Of a stretch of 64,000 nucleotides of DNA, positions 36,067 to 44,634 are shown one piece after another. This DNA comes from Candidatus Tectimicrobiota bacterium. GTDB lineage: Bacteria > Tectomicrobia > Entotheonellia > Entotheonellales > Entotheonellaceae. The stretch lies in NCBI GenBank assembly GCA_026005175.1, contig BPKO01000001.1, positions 682,001-746,000 of the forward strand. Direction: 5' to 3'. Position 1 is the stretch's first letter, and each line of letters opens with the position of its first letter. The notes below the pieces were generated by a model. It searched no databases. It worked only from the letters and a program-made list of their open reading frames with translations, and was not told the DNA's origin. The translations under genes were made by a program, and so were the position numbers.

Positions 36067-37480
36067 ATGACCCCTAGCGACGTTCTCAAGTTTGCCTCGG
36101 AGCACGGGGCCAAGATGCTCGACTTGCGCTTTCTCGACCTGCCAGGGCTGTGGCAGCACTTGACGGTGCCCATCAGCGAGCTGCGCGAGGAGGTGTTCAC
36201 CGAGGGGATCGGCTTTGACGGCTCGAGCATCCGTGGCTGGCAGGCCATCAACGCCAGCGACATGCTGGTCATTCCCGACCCCAACACGGCGCGCATGGAC
36301 CCCTTTACCAAAGAGCCGACGCTGGTGATGATTTGCGACATCGTCGACCCGGTGACGCGCGAGAACTACTCGCGCGACCCGCGCCACATCGCCAAGAAAG
36401 CCGAAGCCTACATGCGCGCCACGGGCATCGCCGACACCGCTTACTTCGGGGCCCGAGGCCGAGTTCTTCATCTTTGACGACATTCGCTACGAAAGCAATG
36501 AACACTCTGCTTTTTACTTTATAGACTCGGTCGAAGGGCAGTGGAACACCGGCCGCGACGAGAAGCCCAACCTGGGCTACAAGCCGCGCTACAAAGAAGG
36601 CTACTTCCCTGCCCCGCCCACCGACAGCCTGCAAGACATCCGCACCGAGATGGTGCTCCTCATGGAGCACCTGGGCATCCCGGTGGAAGCCCACCACCAC
36701 GAGGTGGCCACCGCTGGCCAGTGCGAAATCGACATGCGCTTTGACTCTCTGGTCAACATGGCCGACAAGCTGATGTGGTACAAGTACATCATCAAGAACG
36801 TGGCGCGCCGCCACAACAAGACCGCCACCTTCATGCCCAAGCCGCTGTTTAACGACAACGGCACCGGCATGCACACCCACCAGAGCCTGTGGAAGAATGG
36901 CCAGCCCCTCTTTGCCGGCGATGGCTACGCCGGCCTGAGCCAGACGGCGCTTTACTACATCGGCGGCATCCTCAAGCACGCCCCTGCCCTCTGCGCCCTG
37001 GTAGCCCCCACCACCAACTCCTACAAGCGGCTGGTGCCGGGCTTCGAAGCGCCGGTGAACCTGGCCTACTCGAGCCGCAACCGCAGCGCCGGGGTGCGCA
37101 TCCCTATGTACTCGCCCAGCCCCAAGGCCAAACGCATCGAGGTGCGCTTCCCCGATCCTTCCTGCAACCCCTACCTGGCCTTTGCCGCCATGCTCATGGC
37201 TGGCCTTGACGGCATCGAGAACCGTATCGATCCCGGCGAGCCGATGGACGTCGACCTCTACGAGCTGAGCCCGGCCGAGCTGAGCAAGGTGCCCTCGGTG
37301 CCTGGCTCCCTCGAAGAGGCCCTCGTGGCGCTGGAAAACGACCACGAGTTTCTCACCAAAGGGGATGTCTTTACCCAGGACGCGCTGGAGACGTGGATCA
37401 CCTACAAGCGCAAGCGCGAAATCGACCCGGTGCGCCTGCGGCCCCACCCCTACGAGTTCACGCTGTACTTTGACATCTAG
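36067..37480 (+). CDS. glnA: Type I glutamine synthetase GlnA, one-base frameshift
   Basis: ATP-dependent synthesis of glutamine from glutamate and ammonium; about 470 residues when joined. The N-terminal beta-grasp piece ([30 protein letters not shown]) is in one frame. Removing one G from the GGGG at 36448-36451 restores [13 protein letters not shown] and the rest of the catalytic domain ([44 protein letters not shown]). The Tyr of DVDLYELSP is the adenylylation site of GSI-beta enzymes. An essential gene broken at a homopolymer is most simply a sequencing error. Confidence 0.95.
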
Positions 37481-37487
37481 CCTGCAG

Positions 37488-37526
37488 GGCAGCCTCCCGC
37501 GGCCTGGCCGCGGGAAGCTGCCTTTT
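37488..37526 (+). terminator. Terminator after glnA
   Basis: GGCAGC and CCCGCGG pair with CCGCGGG and GCTGCC around CCTGG, with a CT/AA internal mismatch, then TTTT. It overlaps the last codon of the convergent Fur-rubrerythrin gene. Confidence 0.85.
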
Positions 37527-38484
37527 AGGAGGGCGCCGCGGAGAGGTGCAGCGCCTGGTATGCCTCGCGAATGAGGCGCAGGTGCCGCCGCTCTTCGCTG
37601 GCAAACTTCTTGAAAATGGCCTTTCCTTTGGGGTACTCCACCTTGTCGGCGTAGTCGTTGAAAAACTCGTACGAGCGCCGCTCGGCGCTCATCGCCAGGT
37701 AGAGCACCTCGGCGGGGCTGGCTGCCTGTACCAGCTGCACGATGTGCTGGCGGCTCTTGGGGAAAATGCTCTCCAGCCGCTCGTAGTCAAAGTAAAGCAG
37801 CGGTGGCTCGGCATTCAGCCAGGGGTGCGCCTGCCGCAGCGCCTCGTACTCGCGCTGCAAAGCGGCCAAGTGGCGCTTTTCTTCGTCGACCAGGCGGGTA
37901 AAGACGGCGCGCGTGGCCGCGTCGCGCGTCACTTCCAGAGCGCGGCTGTAAAAGTGCAGTCCCCGCTCCTCGTTGGCAATAGCCACCTGCAAGGCGTCGC
38001 GCGACAAAATGATGTCCAAGTCTTTGCCCCGCCGCCCCTGGGGCACCGTGGCCCGGCTACAGTCGCGGCAAACGCTGAGAATGCGCACCGCATGCGTCTG
38101 CGGCAAAAAGGCGTGGTCTTCCTGCACCTTGCGCAGCAGCGTGTCGAGTTCAGGGCTGAGAAACTCCAGGGTGCGGTTGCACGCGGTGCAGATGATGTGG
38201 TGGTGCTGGAAGCGGTCGGGCTCGTAGCGCAGCGTGCCGTCCCCGTAGTCGACGGTGCGCGCCAAGCCGCACGCCTGCAAGAGCTTCAGGGTGCGGTAGA
38301 CGGTGGCAAAGCCGACGCGCGGGTTCTTGCGGCGCACCTGCTCGTAGAGCTCTTGCGCCGAAAGGTGGGTCTCTGCCGCCAGAAAGACCTCAAGAATGTC
38401 CCGACGCGGCTTGGAGTGCTTGAGGTTTCTGGCCCGCAGGAAGTTCTCGAACACCTCCACTTCGTGCTGCATGGGCCGCTTCAT
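37525..38484 (-). CDS. Fur-family regulator fused to a rubrerythrin/ferritin-like diiron domain
   Basis: 319 residues. Residues 1-145 are a full Fur-type repressor: winged helix with FATVYRTLKLLQACGLA, the metal site HHHIICTACNRTLEF and a second CxxC (CRDCS). Residues 160-319 form a four-helix ferritin-like bundle with the repeated ligands E in ANEERGLHFY, DEEKRHLAAL, then AERRSYEFF and SEERRHLRLI. The fusion would join metal- or peroxide-sensing repression to a diiron peroxidase or iron-binding module. It might control the Fur boxes further upstream in this region; that is inference. ATG 38484 or 38472 are both possible starts. Confidence 0.88.
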   Translation of the reverse strand: MKRPMQHEVEVFENFLRARNLKHSKPRRDILEVFLAAETHLSAQELYEQVRRKNPRVGFATVYRTLKLLQACGLARTVDYGDGTLRYEPDRFQHHHIICTACNRTLEFLSPELDTLLRKVQEDHAFLPQTHAVRILSVCRDCSRATVPQGRRGKDLDIILSRDALQVAIANEERGLHFYSRALEVTRDAATRAVFTRLVDEEKRHLAALQREYEALRQAHPWLNAEPPLLYFDYERLESIFPKSRQHIVQLVQAASPAEVLYLAMSAERRSYEFFNDYADKVEYPKGKAIFKKFASEERRHLRLIREAYQALHLSAAPS

Positions 38485-38543
38485 CCCCTCCCTGGGACGA
38501 TCAAGACCTGCTGGCAGATTGTACTGAACCGGCAGGCCGGCGG

Positions 38544-39041
38544 TCAACGTGTTGCCCCGCTCCACATCTCCCACAGGGCGACGAGCAGCATGCCGCCGTA
38601 GCCCAGCCACATCGCCACCCAGGCCAGCAGCTGCAGCAAGGCCCAGGCCGGGGAGAGGTAACGCAGCAGCCAGTAAGCCGCCAGGTCGCCCAGGGAGCCC
38701 CCCAGGGCCAGCAGGATAAGTGCGGCTTTCCAGGGAGTGGCAAGGCCGGTGGCCAGGCAGAGGTGGGCCAAAATCAAGAACACCACCCCCATCATGAAGG
38801 CGTGGAAGTGGGTGAGCTCCAGGAGCTCGCCAAAGGTCTTGGGAAAGGCCATCGCCTCGCCCAGCTCGCCGCCGCGAAAGTATGCCGCGATGCGCGCCAG
38901 CGAGGGGCCGATGCGCCACAGCTGCATGACACCGTTGGTGCCCAGCCCCAAGGCGACAAAGAGCAAAAAGCCCGTGTACACCAGTTTGACCTCGCGCTGC
39001 GCCCGGCGCAGGCGAAAGCCGACTCGGACGAAGTCGCGCAT
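38544..39041 (-). CDS. Integral membrane protein of flavin/iron operon
   Basis: 165 residues with four predicted membrane helices: VYTGFLLFVALGLGTNGVMQ, HFHAFMMGVVFLILAHLCLA, ALILLALGGSLGDLAAYWLL and ALLQLLAWVAMWLGYGGMLL. Conserved-looking His residues in ELTHFHAFMMG and LAHLC could bind haem, but no family is recognised. Its start overlaps the apbE stop by one base (TGATG), so it is co-translated with the flavin-transfer genes. A role in passing electrons to the periplasmic FMN protein is plausible but unproven. Confidence 0.75.
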   Translation of the reverse strand: MRDFVRVGFRLRRAQREVKLVYTGFLLFVALGLGTNGVMQLWRIGPSLARIAAYFRGGELGEAMAFPKTFGELLELTHFHAFMMGVVFLILAHLCLATGLATPWKAALILLALGGSLGDLAAYWLLRYLSPAWALLQLLAWVAMWLGYGGMLLVALWEMWSGATR

Positions 39042-39904
39042 CAGACGCTCTCCTGCCAGAAGCGGCGCAAGCCAGGGGTGCAGCACGGCACGCCGCGGGG
39101 GCCGACGTATAGGACCTCCACGCCGCGGAAGCGCTTGAGCAGCCGCCGCCAGCGGCGGCCGTAAACCAGTACCGCGGTGCTCAGGGCTTCGGCCAAAGTG
39201 GCCGTGGGGGCCAGCACGGTGCTTTGCCGCCACTGCCTGAGGGGCTGGCCGCGGCGCGGGTCGACCACGTGCCCTATGCCCGGGGCCAGCTCGCGCCCCA
39301 AAGTGCAGGAGGTGGCCAGCGCCCCTTCCCCCATCCAGAGCAGGCCCAGCCACGCGCCTTCCTGCCGGCCGCGCACCGCGATGGGCCAGCGCTCGCCGCC
39401 CGGCGGCCTCCCCAGGGCGTAGAGGCTGCTGTCGCCAAAGTTGACAAACGCGCAGCGCACGCCCCCGCGGCGCAGGCGCGCCACCACGCGGTCCACCGCA
39501 TACCCCTTGCCGATGCCTCCCAAGTCGAGGCAGGCCCCCGGCGCCAGCGCCACCCAGCCCGGCGCCGGCAGCGAGAAGGCCGGCCGCGGCACGCCAGCAG
39601 AGCCCTGGCGCAGCACGCCGCCCACCGCCACATCAAAAGTGCCGCCGGTGCGGCGCTGCAGCCGCGCACAGCGCTTTAGCAGGGTCCACAGCGGCCGCGG
39701 CACGCGCACCGCGCCGCGGCCGGCCTGGCGGTTGAGGCGGCTGAGGGCACTGACGGGGTCGTGAGCGCTCAACAGCCCTTCCAGGCGCCGCACATCTTCA
39801 GCGCAGCGCCGCAGCAAAAAGCGGCCGTGCGCTTCGGGTATACCAAAGAGGGCCACATCGAGCAGGGTGCCCATGGCGTAGTGGAGCTCGCGCACTCCCT
39901 TCAT
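39041..39904 (-). CDS. apbE: ApbE-type FAD:protein FMN transferase
   Basis: 287 residues. ApbE enzymes use FAD to attach FMN covalently to a Ser/Thr in exported target proteins. Visible motifs: LHYAMGTLLDVALFG at the start, SALSRLNRQAG, the nucleotide-binding CLDLGGIGKGYAVDRVV, and DPRRGQPL then STVLAPTATLAEALSTAV with metal-site positions. No signal peptide is evident from ATG 39904, so either the start is internal or it acts in the cytoplasm. It overlaps the FMN-binding gene (its likely substrate) by four bases. Confidence 0.92.
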   Translation of the reverse strand: MKGVRELHYAMGTLLDVALFGIPEAHGRFLLRRCAEDVRRLEGLLSAHDPVSALSRLNRQAGRGAVRVPRPLWTLLKRCARLQRRTGGTFDVAVGGVLRQGSAGVPRPAFSLPAPGWVALAPGACLDLGGIGKGYAVDRVVARLRRGGVRCAFVNFGDSSLYALGRPPGGERWPIAVRGRQEGAWLGLLWMGEGALATSCTLGRELAPGIGHVVDPRRGQPLRQWRQSTVLAPTATLAEALSTAVLVYGRRWRRLLKRFRGVEVLYVGPRGVPCCTPGLRRFWQESV

Positions 39905-40464
39905 GGCGGCTTCCCAAACAGCACTTGCACCAGGGCCAGGGCCTTGCGCACGCCGCGGCCGATGCTGTAGCACGACAGCGTGGCGCCGGTGATGTTGCGG
40001 ATGTCGCGGTAAGGCAGCAGGGCATCGCGCAGGCTCTTGCCGGTGTACTGGGCCAGGAAGCGGCCGTAGCGCACCTCGCCGCCGTAAGGCTCGCGGTAGA
40101 CCATCACCGCCACGTCCTGCACCCGCCCGTTGGGGCGTACGCCGACGATAAAGGTAATCGGGCGGTGCTTGCCGATTTCCTCGACGATGACCCCGTAGCC
40201 CAGCAGGCGCTCCCCCCGCTTGGCCTTGAAAATTACGTATTCGGGCTCCCACAGCGAGGGGCGCGTGGCGCCCAGAAGCGCCTGCACCTTGGCGCGCAGC
40301 GCCGGGGTGGCAGGCACCACCAGGCGCTCAAAGGCGGTGGCGCGGGGAAACACCGCCGCCGGGGCCTCCGTCTCGCTGAGGTAGACGCCAGCCTGCGCCG
40401 CGGCGCGCGCCGCCAGCGCGAGCGGCGTCAAGAGCCCCTGCAAGAAGGCGCGGCGCTGCAGCAT
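39901..40464 (-). CDS. Exported FMN-binding-domain protein (ApbE substrate)
   Basis: 187 residues. A twin-Arg-like signal (RRAFLQGLLTPLALAARAAA) directs export. The FMN-binding domain lies in the second half, ending with NITGATLSCYSIGRG, where the Thr of TGAT-x-S is the expected site of covalent FMN attachment by ApbE. The middle shows GYGVIVEEIGKHRPITFIVG, typical of these domains. Predicted periplasmic one- or two-electron carrier. It starts four bases before the upstream porin stop region and overlaps apbE, so the three are one unit. Confidence 0.88.
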   Translation of the reverse strand: MLQRRAFLQGLLTPLALAARAAAQAGVYLSETEAPAAVFPRATAFERLVVPATPALRAKVQALLGATRPSLWEPEYVIFKAKRGERLLGYGVIVEEIGKHRPITFIVGVRPNGRVQDVAVMVYREPYGGEVRYGRFLAQYTGKSLRDALLPYRDIRNITGATLSCYSIGRGVRKALALVQVLFGKPP

Positions 40465-40468
40465 GGCT

Positions 40469-41887
40469 TTAGAAGCCAAAAGCCACCCCCACCAAGAACG
40501 CCTGCGCGGTATCTTCGTCTTCCTGAGCCGGCAGGAAGTTGGTGAGCCCGGCCAAGGAATCGGCGTCGGTAAAGGTGACTTCATAGGCCAGGGAAAACAC
40601 CCACAGCGGCGTCGGCCGGTACGCCAGGCCCAGCGTCAGGCGGTTCAGCGTGGCGTCGGCTGTCTCAAAAGCGGTGAGCACCCCATTGGCAAACTTAACC
40701 TCGGTGACCCGCTTGTCAAAAAAGACCTGCTCCCAGCGCAGCACGGGGACAAGCTGCGGGTTGGCAAAGCCCCGCCCCAGAACCGTCTGGCTCAGGGCGG
40801 CCGGCCAGAAAGGCAGGCGCAGCTCCACCCAGTAGCCGCTTTTGCTGCGCGCCAACTCGGCCAGCTCGAACTCGATTTCCGACTCAAACGCTGGGCTGGC
40901 GGCGCTGGGGGTGGCAGCCGCCTGCGTCACCACCGTGCGGGCAAAGGCGCGGGCCACCGCTTCGATGTTCTCCCAGCGGGTAAAGACGTACTCCCCTTCC
41001 ACTTCGAGCGGCCCGAGGCTCACCTTGCCGTCCACCCCCACCGACCACACGGTCTCCTCGGCGTCAAGAAAATCGGGGGTATACTCGCCCACGTAGCCCG
41101 AAACGGCCAGCTCGTAGCCCAGAAGCGGGCTAAGAAGCAGGCGCCCCACCACCGCCTTGTTCTCGTTGAAGTCTTTGTCAAAAGGGCCGGCCACCGGCCG
41201 GAACACGGCCTCCAGCTCCAGCTTGTCACGGCTTTCCAGGCGCGTCTGGGCGATTTCTTCCACCTCGGCGTCGAGCACCACGCCGTTGACCAGGTAGAGC
41301 TCGTAGCGCAGCAGCCCCTGGCGCCCCAGCGGCGTCTCGCCGGCAAAGCCAGCGCCCAGCTCGGTCCAGGCCGCCTTGGCGGGCAGCACCGGCACCCCGC
41401 GGTCCACCAGCGGCCGGCGCGGCAGGTTCCAGCGGTTGTCGTCATGGAAAATATTGAACCGCCCTAGCGGCGGCAGCACCGCTCCCACCCGCAAGTTAAA
41501 AAACGGCGCCAAGTCGTATTGTACCCAGGCCTGCTCCAGCTTGATTTCCGACTTGTTCGAGCCTTCCACCGCCTGCTCCACTTTGAGCCCGCCTTCGGTG
41601 GCCTCTACTTCGCGCTCCAGCTCCAAGGCAGTAAAGCGCTCGAATTCCAGCTCGAAGACAAAGCGCAAGCGCTCAGCGGGCGCGGCGTCCAGCGTCAGCA
41701 CGAAGCGCCGGAAGTCAAAGCCAGCGTTGCTCTCTTCCAAGTCGTTGGCCTCGAACTTGACCGAGCCGTAGCCGCCCAGGCGTACCCGCCCCGCCACCGC
41801 CTCGTACACCGCCTGCTGCGCCTGCCCGCTGCCTGCAAGACTCACCAGCCCCAGCACTGCGGCCCAGACAACCCGTCTCCGTCGCAT
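40469..41887 (-). CDS. Outer-membrane porin (phosphate-selective O/P-like)
   Basis: 472 residues. Signal peptide RRVVWAAVLGLVSLAGSGQA, then VRLGGYGSVKFEANDLEESN and FDFRRFVLTLDAAPAERLRF, characteristic of OprO/P-like 16- to 18-strand barrels. AWVQYDLAPFFNLRVGAVLP and FNIFHDDNRWNLPRRP follow. The last strand AFLVGVAFGF ends in Phe, as needed for barrel assembly. ATG 41887 follows GGAGGGG. Preceded by a Fur box, so probably induced under iron limitation; its cargo could be iron chelates. Confidence 0.87.
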   Translation of the reverse strand: MRRRRVVWAAVLGLVSLAGSGQAQQAVYEAVAGRVRLGGYGSVKFEANDLEESNAGFDFRRFVLTLDAAPAERLRFVFELEFERFTALELEREVEATEGGLKVEQAVEGSNKSEIKLEQAWVQYDLAPFFNLRVGAVLPPLGRFNIFHDDNRWNLPRRPLVDRGVPVLPAKAAWTELGAGFAGETPLGRQGLLRYELYLVNGVVLDAEVEEIAQTRLESRDKLELEAVFRPVAGPFDKDFNENKAVVGRLLLSPLLGYELAVSGYVGEYTPDFLDAEETVWSVGVDGKVSLGPLEVEGEYVFTRWENIEAVARAFARTVVTQAAATPSAASPAFESEIEFELAELARSKSGYWVELRLPFWPAALSQTVLGRGFANPQLVPVLRWEQVFFDKRVTEVKFANGVLTAFETADATLNRLTLGLAYRPTPLWVFSLAYEVTFTDADSLAGLTNFLPAQEDEDTAQAFLVGVAFGF

Positions 41888-41906
41888 CGCGCCCCCCTCC
41901 AAAATT

Positions 41907-41938
41907 GATCTTGAAAATAGTTTTCAGGATCAGATAAT
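41907..41938 (+). promoter_or_regulatory. Fur box and divergent promoter between porin operon and iron transporter
   Basis: TGAAAAT-A-GTTTTCA (41912-41926) fits the Fur 7-1-7 palindrome at 11 of 14 positions and sits inside a 25-base near-palindrome ending in GATC on both sides (41907-41931). For the plus strand, TTGAAA (41911-41916), 16-base spacer and GATAAT (41933-41938) form a promoter that Fur would block. Confidence 0.75.
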
Positions 41939-41987
41939 AGTAGGGTCAGAACGACAACCGGAACCTACTTGTAAGGGGGAATCACCG

Positions 41988-42992
41988 ATGGGACGTGGGC
42001 GCCTGTTTTGCTCTCTTGTTGGCCTGGTGGGGCTGGCTCTGATGCTGCCGGCGGCGGAGGCCGCCGAGGTGGTGGTTTACTCTTCGCGCATCGAGCAGCT
42101 CATCAAGCCGATGTTTGATGCCTTCACCGCCGCCAGTGGCATTCCGGTGCGGTACTTTACGGCCAGCGAGGCCGAACTCATCGAGCGGCTCAAGGCCGAA
42201 GGGGCCAACACCCCGGCCGACCTCTTTATGACCGTGGACGCCGGCAACCTCTGGCTTGCCGAGCAGGCCGGCCTGCTTCAGGGCGTGGCCTCGCCGGTGA
42301 TCGCCCGCCACATCCCGGCCCACCTGCGCGCCAAGGACAACGCCTGGGTGGGGCTTTCGGTGCGAGCGCGCCCCATCATGTACAGCAGCGAGCGCGTCAT
42401 GCCCGAAGAACTCTCCACGTACGAAGCGCTGGGGGATCCCAAGTGGCGAGGCCGGCTCTGCCTGCGCACCTCGCGCAAAGTGTACACGCAGTCGCTGGTG
42501 GCCGCGATGCTCAAGGCCCTGGGAGAAGCGCGCACGGAAGCGGTGCTGCGCGCCTGGATGGCCAACGAGCCGCGCATTTTCAACAGCGACACCAAAATGC
42601 TGGAGGCGATTGCCGCCGGCCAGTGCGACGTCACCATCGCCAACACCTACTATCTGGCCCGCCTCAAGGCCAAGGATCCCGACTTTCCGGTGGCGGTCTT
42701 CTGGCCCAACCAGCAAGACCGCGGCGTGCATGTCAACATCTCCGGTGCCGGCATCACTCGCCACGCCAAGCACCGCCAGGAGGCCCTGCGGCTGCTAGAG
42801 TTCCTGAGCGGGCCGGAGGCGCAGCGGCTTTACGCCGACGCCAACTACGAGTACCCAGCCAATCCGGCGGTAAAACCCCATCCCCTGATTGCCGCCTGGG
42901 GTACCTTTAAAGCCGATACCGTCGACGTGGCCGTCTTTGGCGAGTTGCAGGCGGCGGCGGTGAAGCTGCTCGACCGTGTGGGCTACCGCTAA
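41988..42992 (+). CDS. fbpA: Ferric-iron ABC transporter substrate-binding protein (FbpA/FutA-like)
   Basis: 334 residues, exported (signal LVGLVGLALMLPAAEAAE). The fold starts VVVYSSRIEQLIKPMFDAF and includes GISVRAR-type segment at about 120-130, FNSDTKMLEAIAAGQCDVTI and the iron-ligand tyrosines in ANTYYLARL. ISGAGITRHAKHRQEALRLL is the typical lobe-2 segment. Binds ferric iron in the periplasm and delivers it to FbpBC. Follows a Fur-box promoter and precedes the permease by 10 bases. Confidence 0.93.
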   Translation: MGRGRLFCSLVGLVGLALMLPAAEAAEVVVYSSRIEQLIKPMFDAFTAASGIPVRYFTASEAELIERLKAEGANTPADLFMTVDAGNLWLAEQAGLLQGVASPVIARHIPAHLRAKDNAWVGLSVRARPIMYSSERVMPEELSTYEALGDPKWRGRLCLRTSRKVYTQSLVAAMLKALGEARTEAVLRAWMANEPRIFNSDTKMLEAIAAGQCDVTIANTYYLARLKAKDPDFPVAVFWPNQQDRGVHVNISGAGITRHAKHRQEALRLLEFLSGPEAQRLYADANYEYPANPAVKPHPLIAAWGTFKADTVDVAVFGELQAAAVKLLDRVGYR

Positions 42993-43002
42993 AGGAGGCC
43001 TG

Positions 43003-44622
43003 ATGCGCTGGACCCCCTGGCCGCTGGCCGCCGCCCTGGTGGCCCTGCTGGTGGCCACCCCCCTTTTGGTGGTGGCGGCTTCCCTGCTGACGCCGAGCCT
43101 TGAGGTATGGCGCCACCTGTGGCAGACGCAACTGCCCGGGCTCATCGCCCACACCCTGGCGCTGATGGCCGGGGTGGGCCTGGGCGCCGGGGGGCTGGGC
43201 ACCGGCCTGGCCTGGCTGGTGGCCACTTACCGCTTTCCCGGCCACGCCTGGCTGGAGTGGCTCCTCGTCTTGCCGCTGGCGGTGCCGACGTACGTGATGG
43301 GCTTTGTCTTTCTTGGCCTCTTTGACTACGCCGGCCCGGTGCAGCGCTTGTGGCGCGGTCTTTTTGGCGCCGGGGCCTGGTTTCCCGAGGTGGCCTCTTA
43401 CGGCGGCGTGGTGGGGGTGATGAGCCTGGTGCTTTACCCTTATGTCTACGTGCTGGCGCGGGCGGCGTTCCTGGCGCAGTCGGCCACCTTGCTGGAAGCG
43501 GCCAGGGCGCTGGGCGCCCGGCGAGCAGAAGTCTTCTGGCGCGTGGCGCTGCCCCTGGCCCGCCCGGCCATCGCCGCCGGGGTGGCGCTGGCCGTCATGG
43601 AGGCCCTGGCCGACTTTGGCACGGTGGCCATATACAACTACCCGACCTTTACCGTAGCCATTTACCGCGTCTGGTTTGGCCTCTTCGACCGCGGCGCCGC
43701 CACCGAGCTGGCCGCCTTGCTCCTGACCTTCACCCTGACCCTGTTTTTTCTCGAGCGCTGGCTGCGCGGGCAAGCCCGCTTCGCCGCGGGCAGCAGCCTG
43801 CGCCCGCGGCAGCCGGTGCGGCTGCGCGGCTGGCGGGCAGGGCTGGCCACCGCTGCCGCCACCGCCGTGGTGGCGGTGGCCTTTGGCCTGCCGGTGGGCC
43901 AGCTGCTGGGGTGGACCCTTGCCAGCGTGGGTGGCAGCGCGTATGATGCCCACTACCTGCAGCTGGTGCGCAACACCGTGCTGCTGGCCGCCCTCACCGC
44001 TGTGGTGGCGCTGGTGGCGGCGGTGGTGGTGGCTTACGGGCTCAGGCTGAGCCGCAGTCGCTTCGTGGCGTTTTGCGGGCGCTTGGCCACCCTGGGCTAC
44101 GCCCTGCCGGGGTCGGTGATCGCCGTGGGGGTGCTGGGGCCGCTGAGCTTCCTTGATCGCACCCTCGACGGCTGGCTGCGCGCTACCTGGGGTGTGTCGA
44201 GCGGCCTGCTGCTCACCGGCTCCTTTGCCGGCTTGGTCTTTGCGTACGTGGTGCGCTTTTTGGCCATCAGCTGCCAGGCGGTGGAAGCCGGCCTGGCGGC
44301 CATTACCCCGAGCATGGACATGGCCGGGCGCTCCTTGGGGGCTACCGCGGGAGGGGTGCTGTGGCGCCTGCACTTGCCGCTGCTGCGCGGCGGCCTGTGC
44401 GGTGCCGCCTTGCTGGTGTTTGTCGACGTCATGAAGGAGATGCCGGCGACGCTGCTGCTGCGGCCTTTTGGGTACAATACCCTGGCGGTGCGCATTTGGG
44501 AGCTAACTTCGGAGTCTTTGTGGGAAGCGGCGGCGCTGCCGGCGCTCACCCTGGTGGCCGCCGGCCTGCTCCCGGTGGCGGTGCTGGTGCGCCGCAGCCG
44601 GCGCCCCGGGGCAGCCCCTTAA
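43003..44622 (+). CDS. fbpB: Ferric-iron ABC transporter permease (FbpB-like, fused two-domain)
   Basis: 539 residues, about 12 membrane helices in two homologous halves, each with an EAA loop: EAARALGARRAEVFWRVALP and AGRSLGATAGGVLWRLHLPL. This double-length arrangement is standard for FbpB. FVDVMKEMPATLLLRPFG is also characteristic of iron permeases. ATG 43003 is preceded by AAAGGAGG. Works with FbpA and FbpC in the inner membrane. Confidence 0.94.
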   Translation: MRWTPWPLAAALVALLVATPLLVVAASLLTPSLEVWRHLWQTQLPGLIAHTLALMAGVGLGAGGLGTGLAWLVATYRFPGHAWLEWLLVLPLAVPTYVMGFVFLGLFDYAGPVQRLWRGLFGAGAWFPEVASYGGVVGVMSLVLYPYVYVLARAAFLAQSATLLEAARALGARRAEVFWRVALPLARPAIAAGVALAVMEALADFGTVAIYNYPTFTVAIYRVWFGLFDRGAATELAALLLTFTLTLFFLERWLRGQARFAAGSSLRPRQPVRLRGWRAGLATAAATAVVAVAFGLPVGQLLGWTLASVGGSAYDAHYLQLVRNTVLLAALTAVVALVAAVVVAYGLRLSRSRFVAFCGRLATLGYALPGSVIAVGVLGPLSFLDRTLDGWLRATWGVSSGLLLTGSFAGLVFAYVVRFLAISCQAVEAGLAAITPSMDMAGRSLGATAGGVLWRLHLPLLRGGLCGAALLVFVDVMKEMPATLLLRPFGYNTLAVRIWELTSESLWEAAALPALTLVAAGLLPVAVLVRRSRRPGAAP

Positions 44623-44634
44623 GAGGCACGCGAC

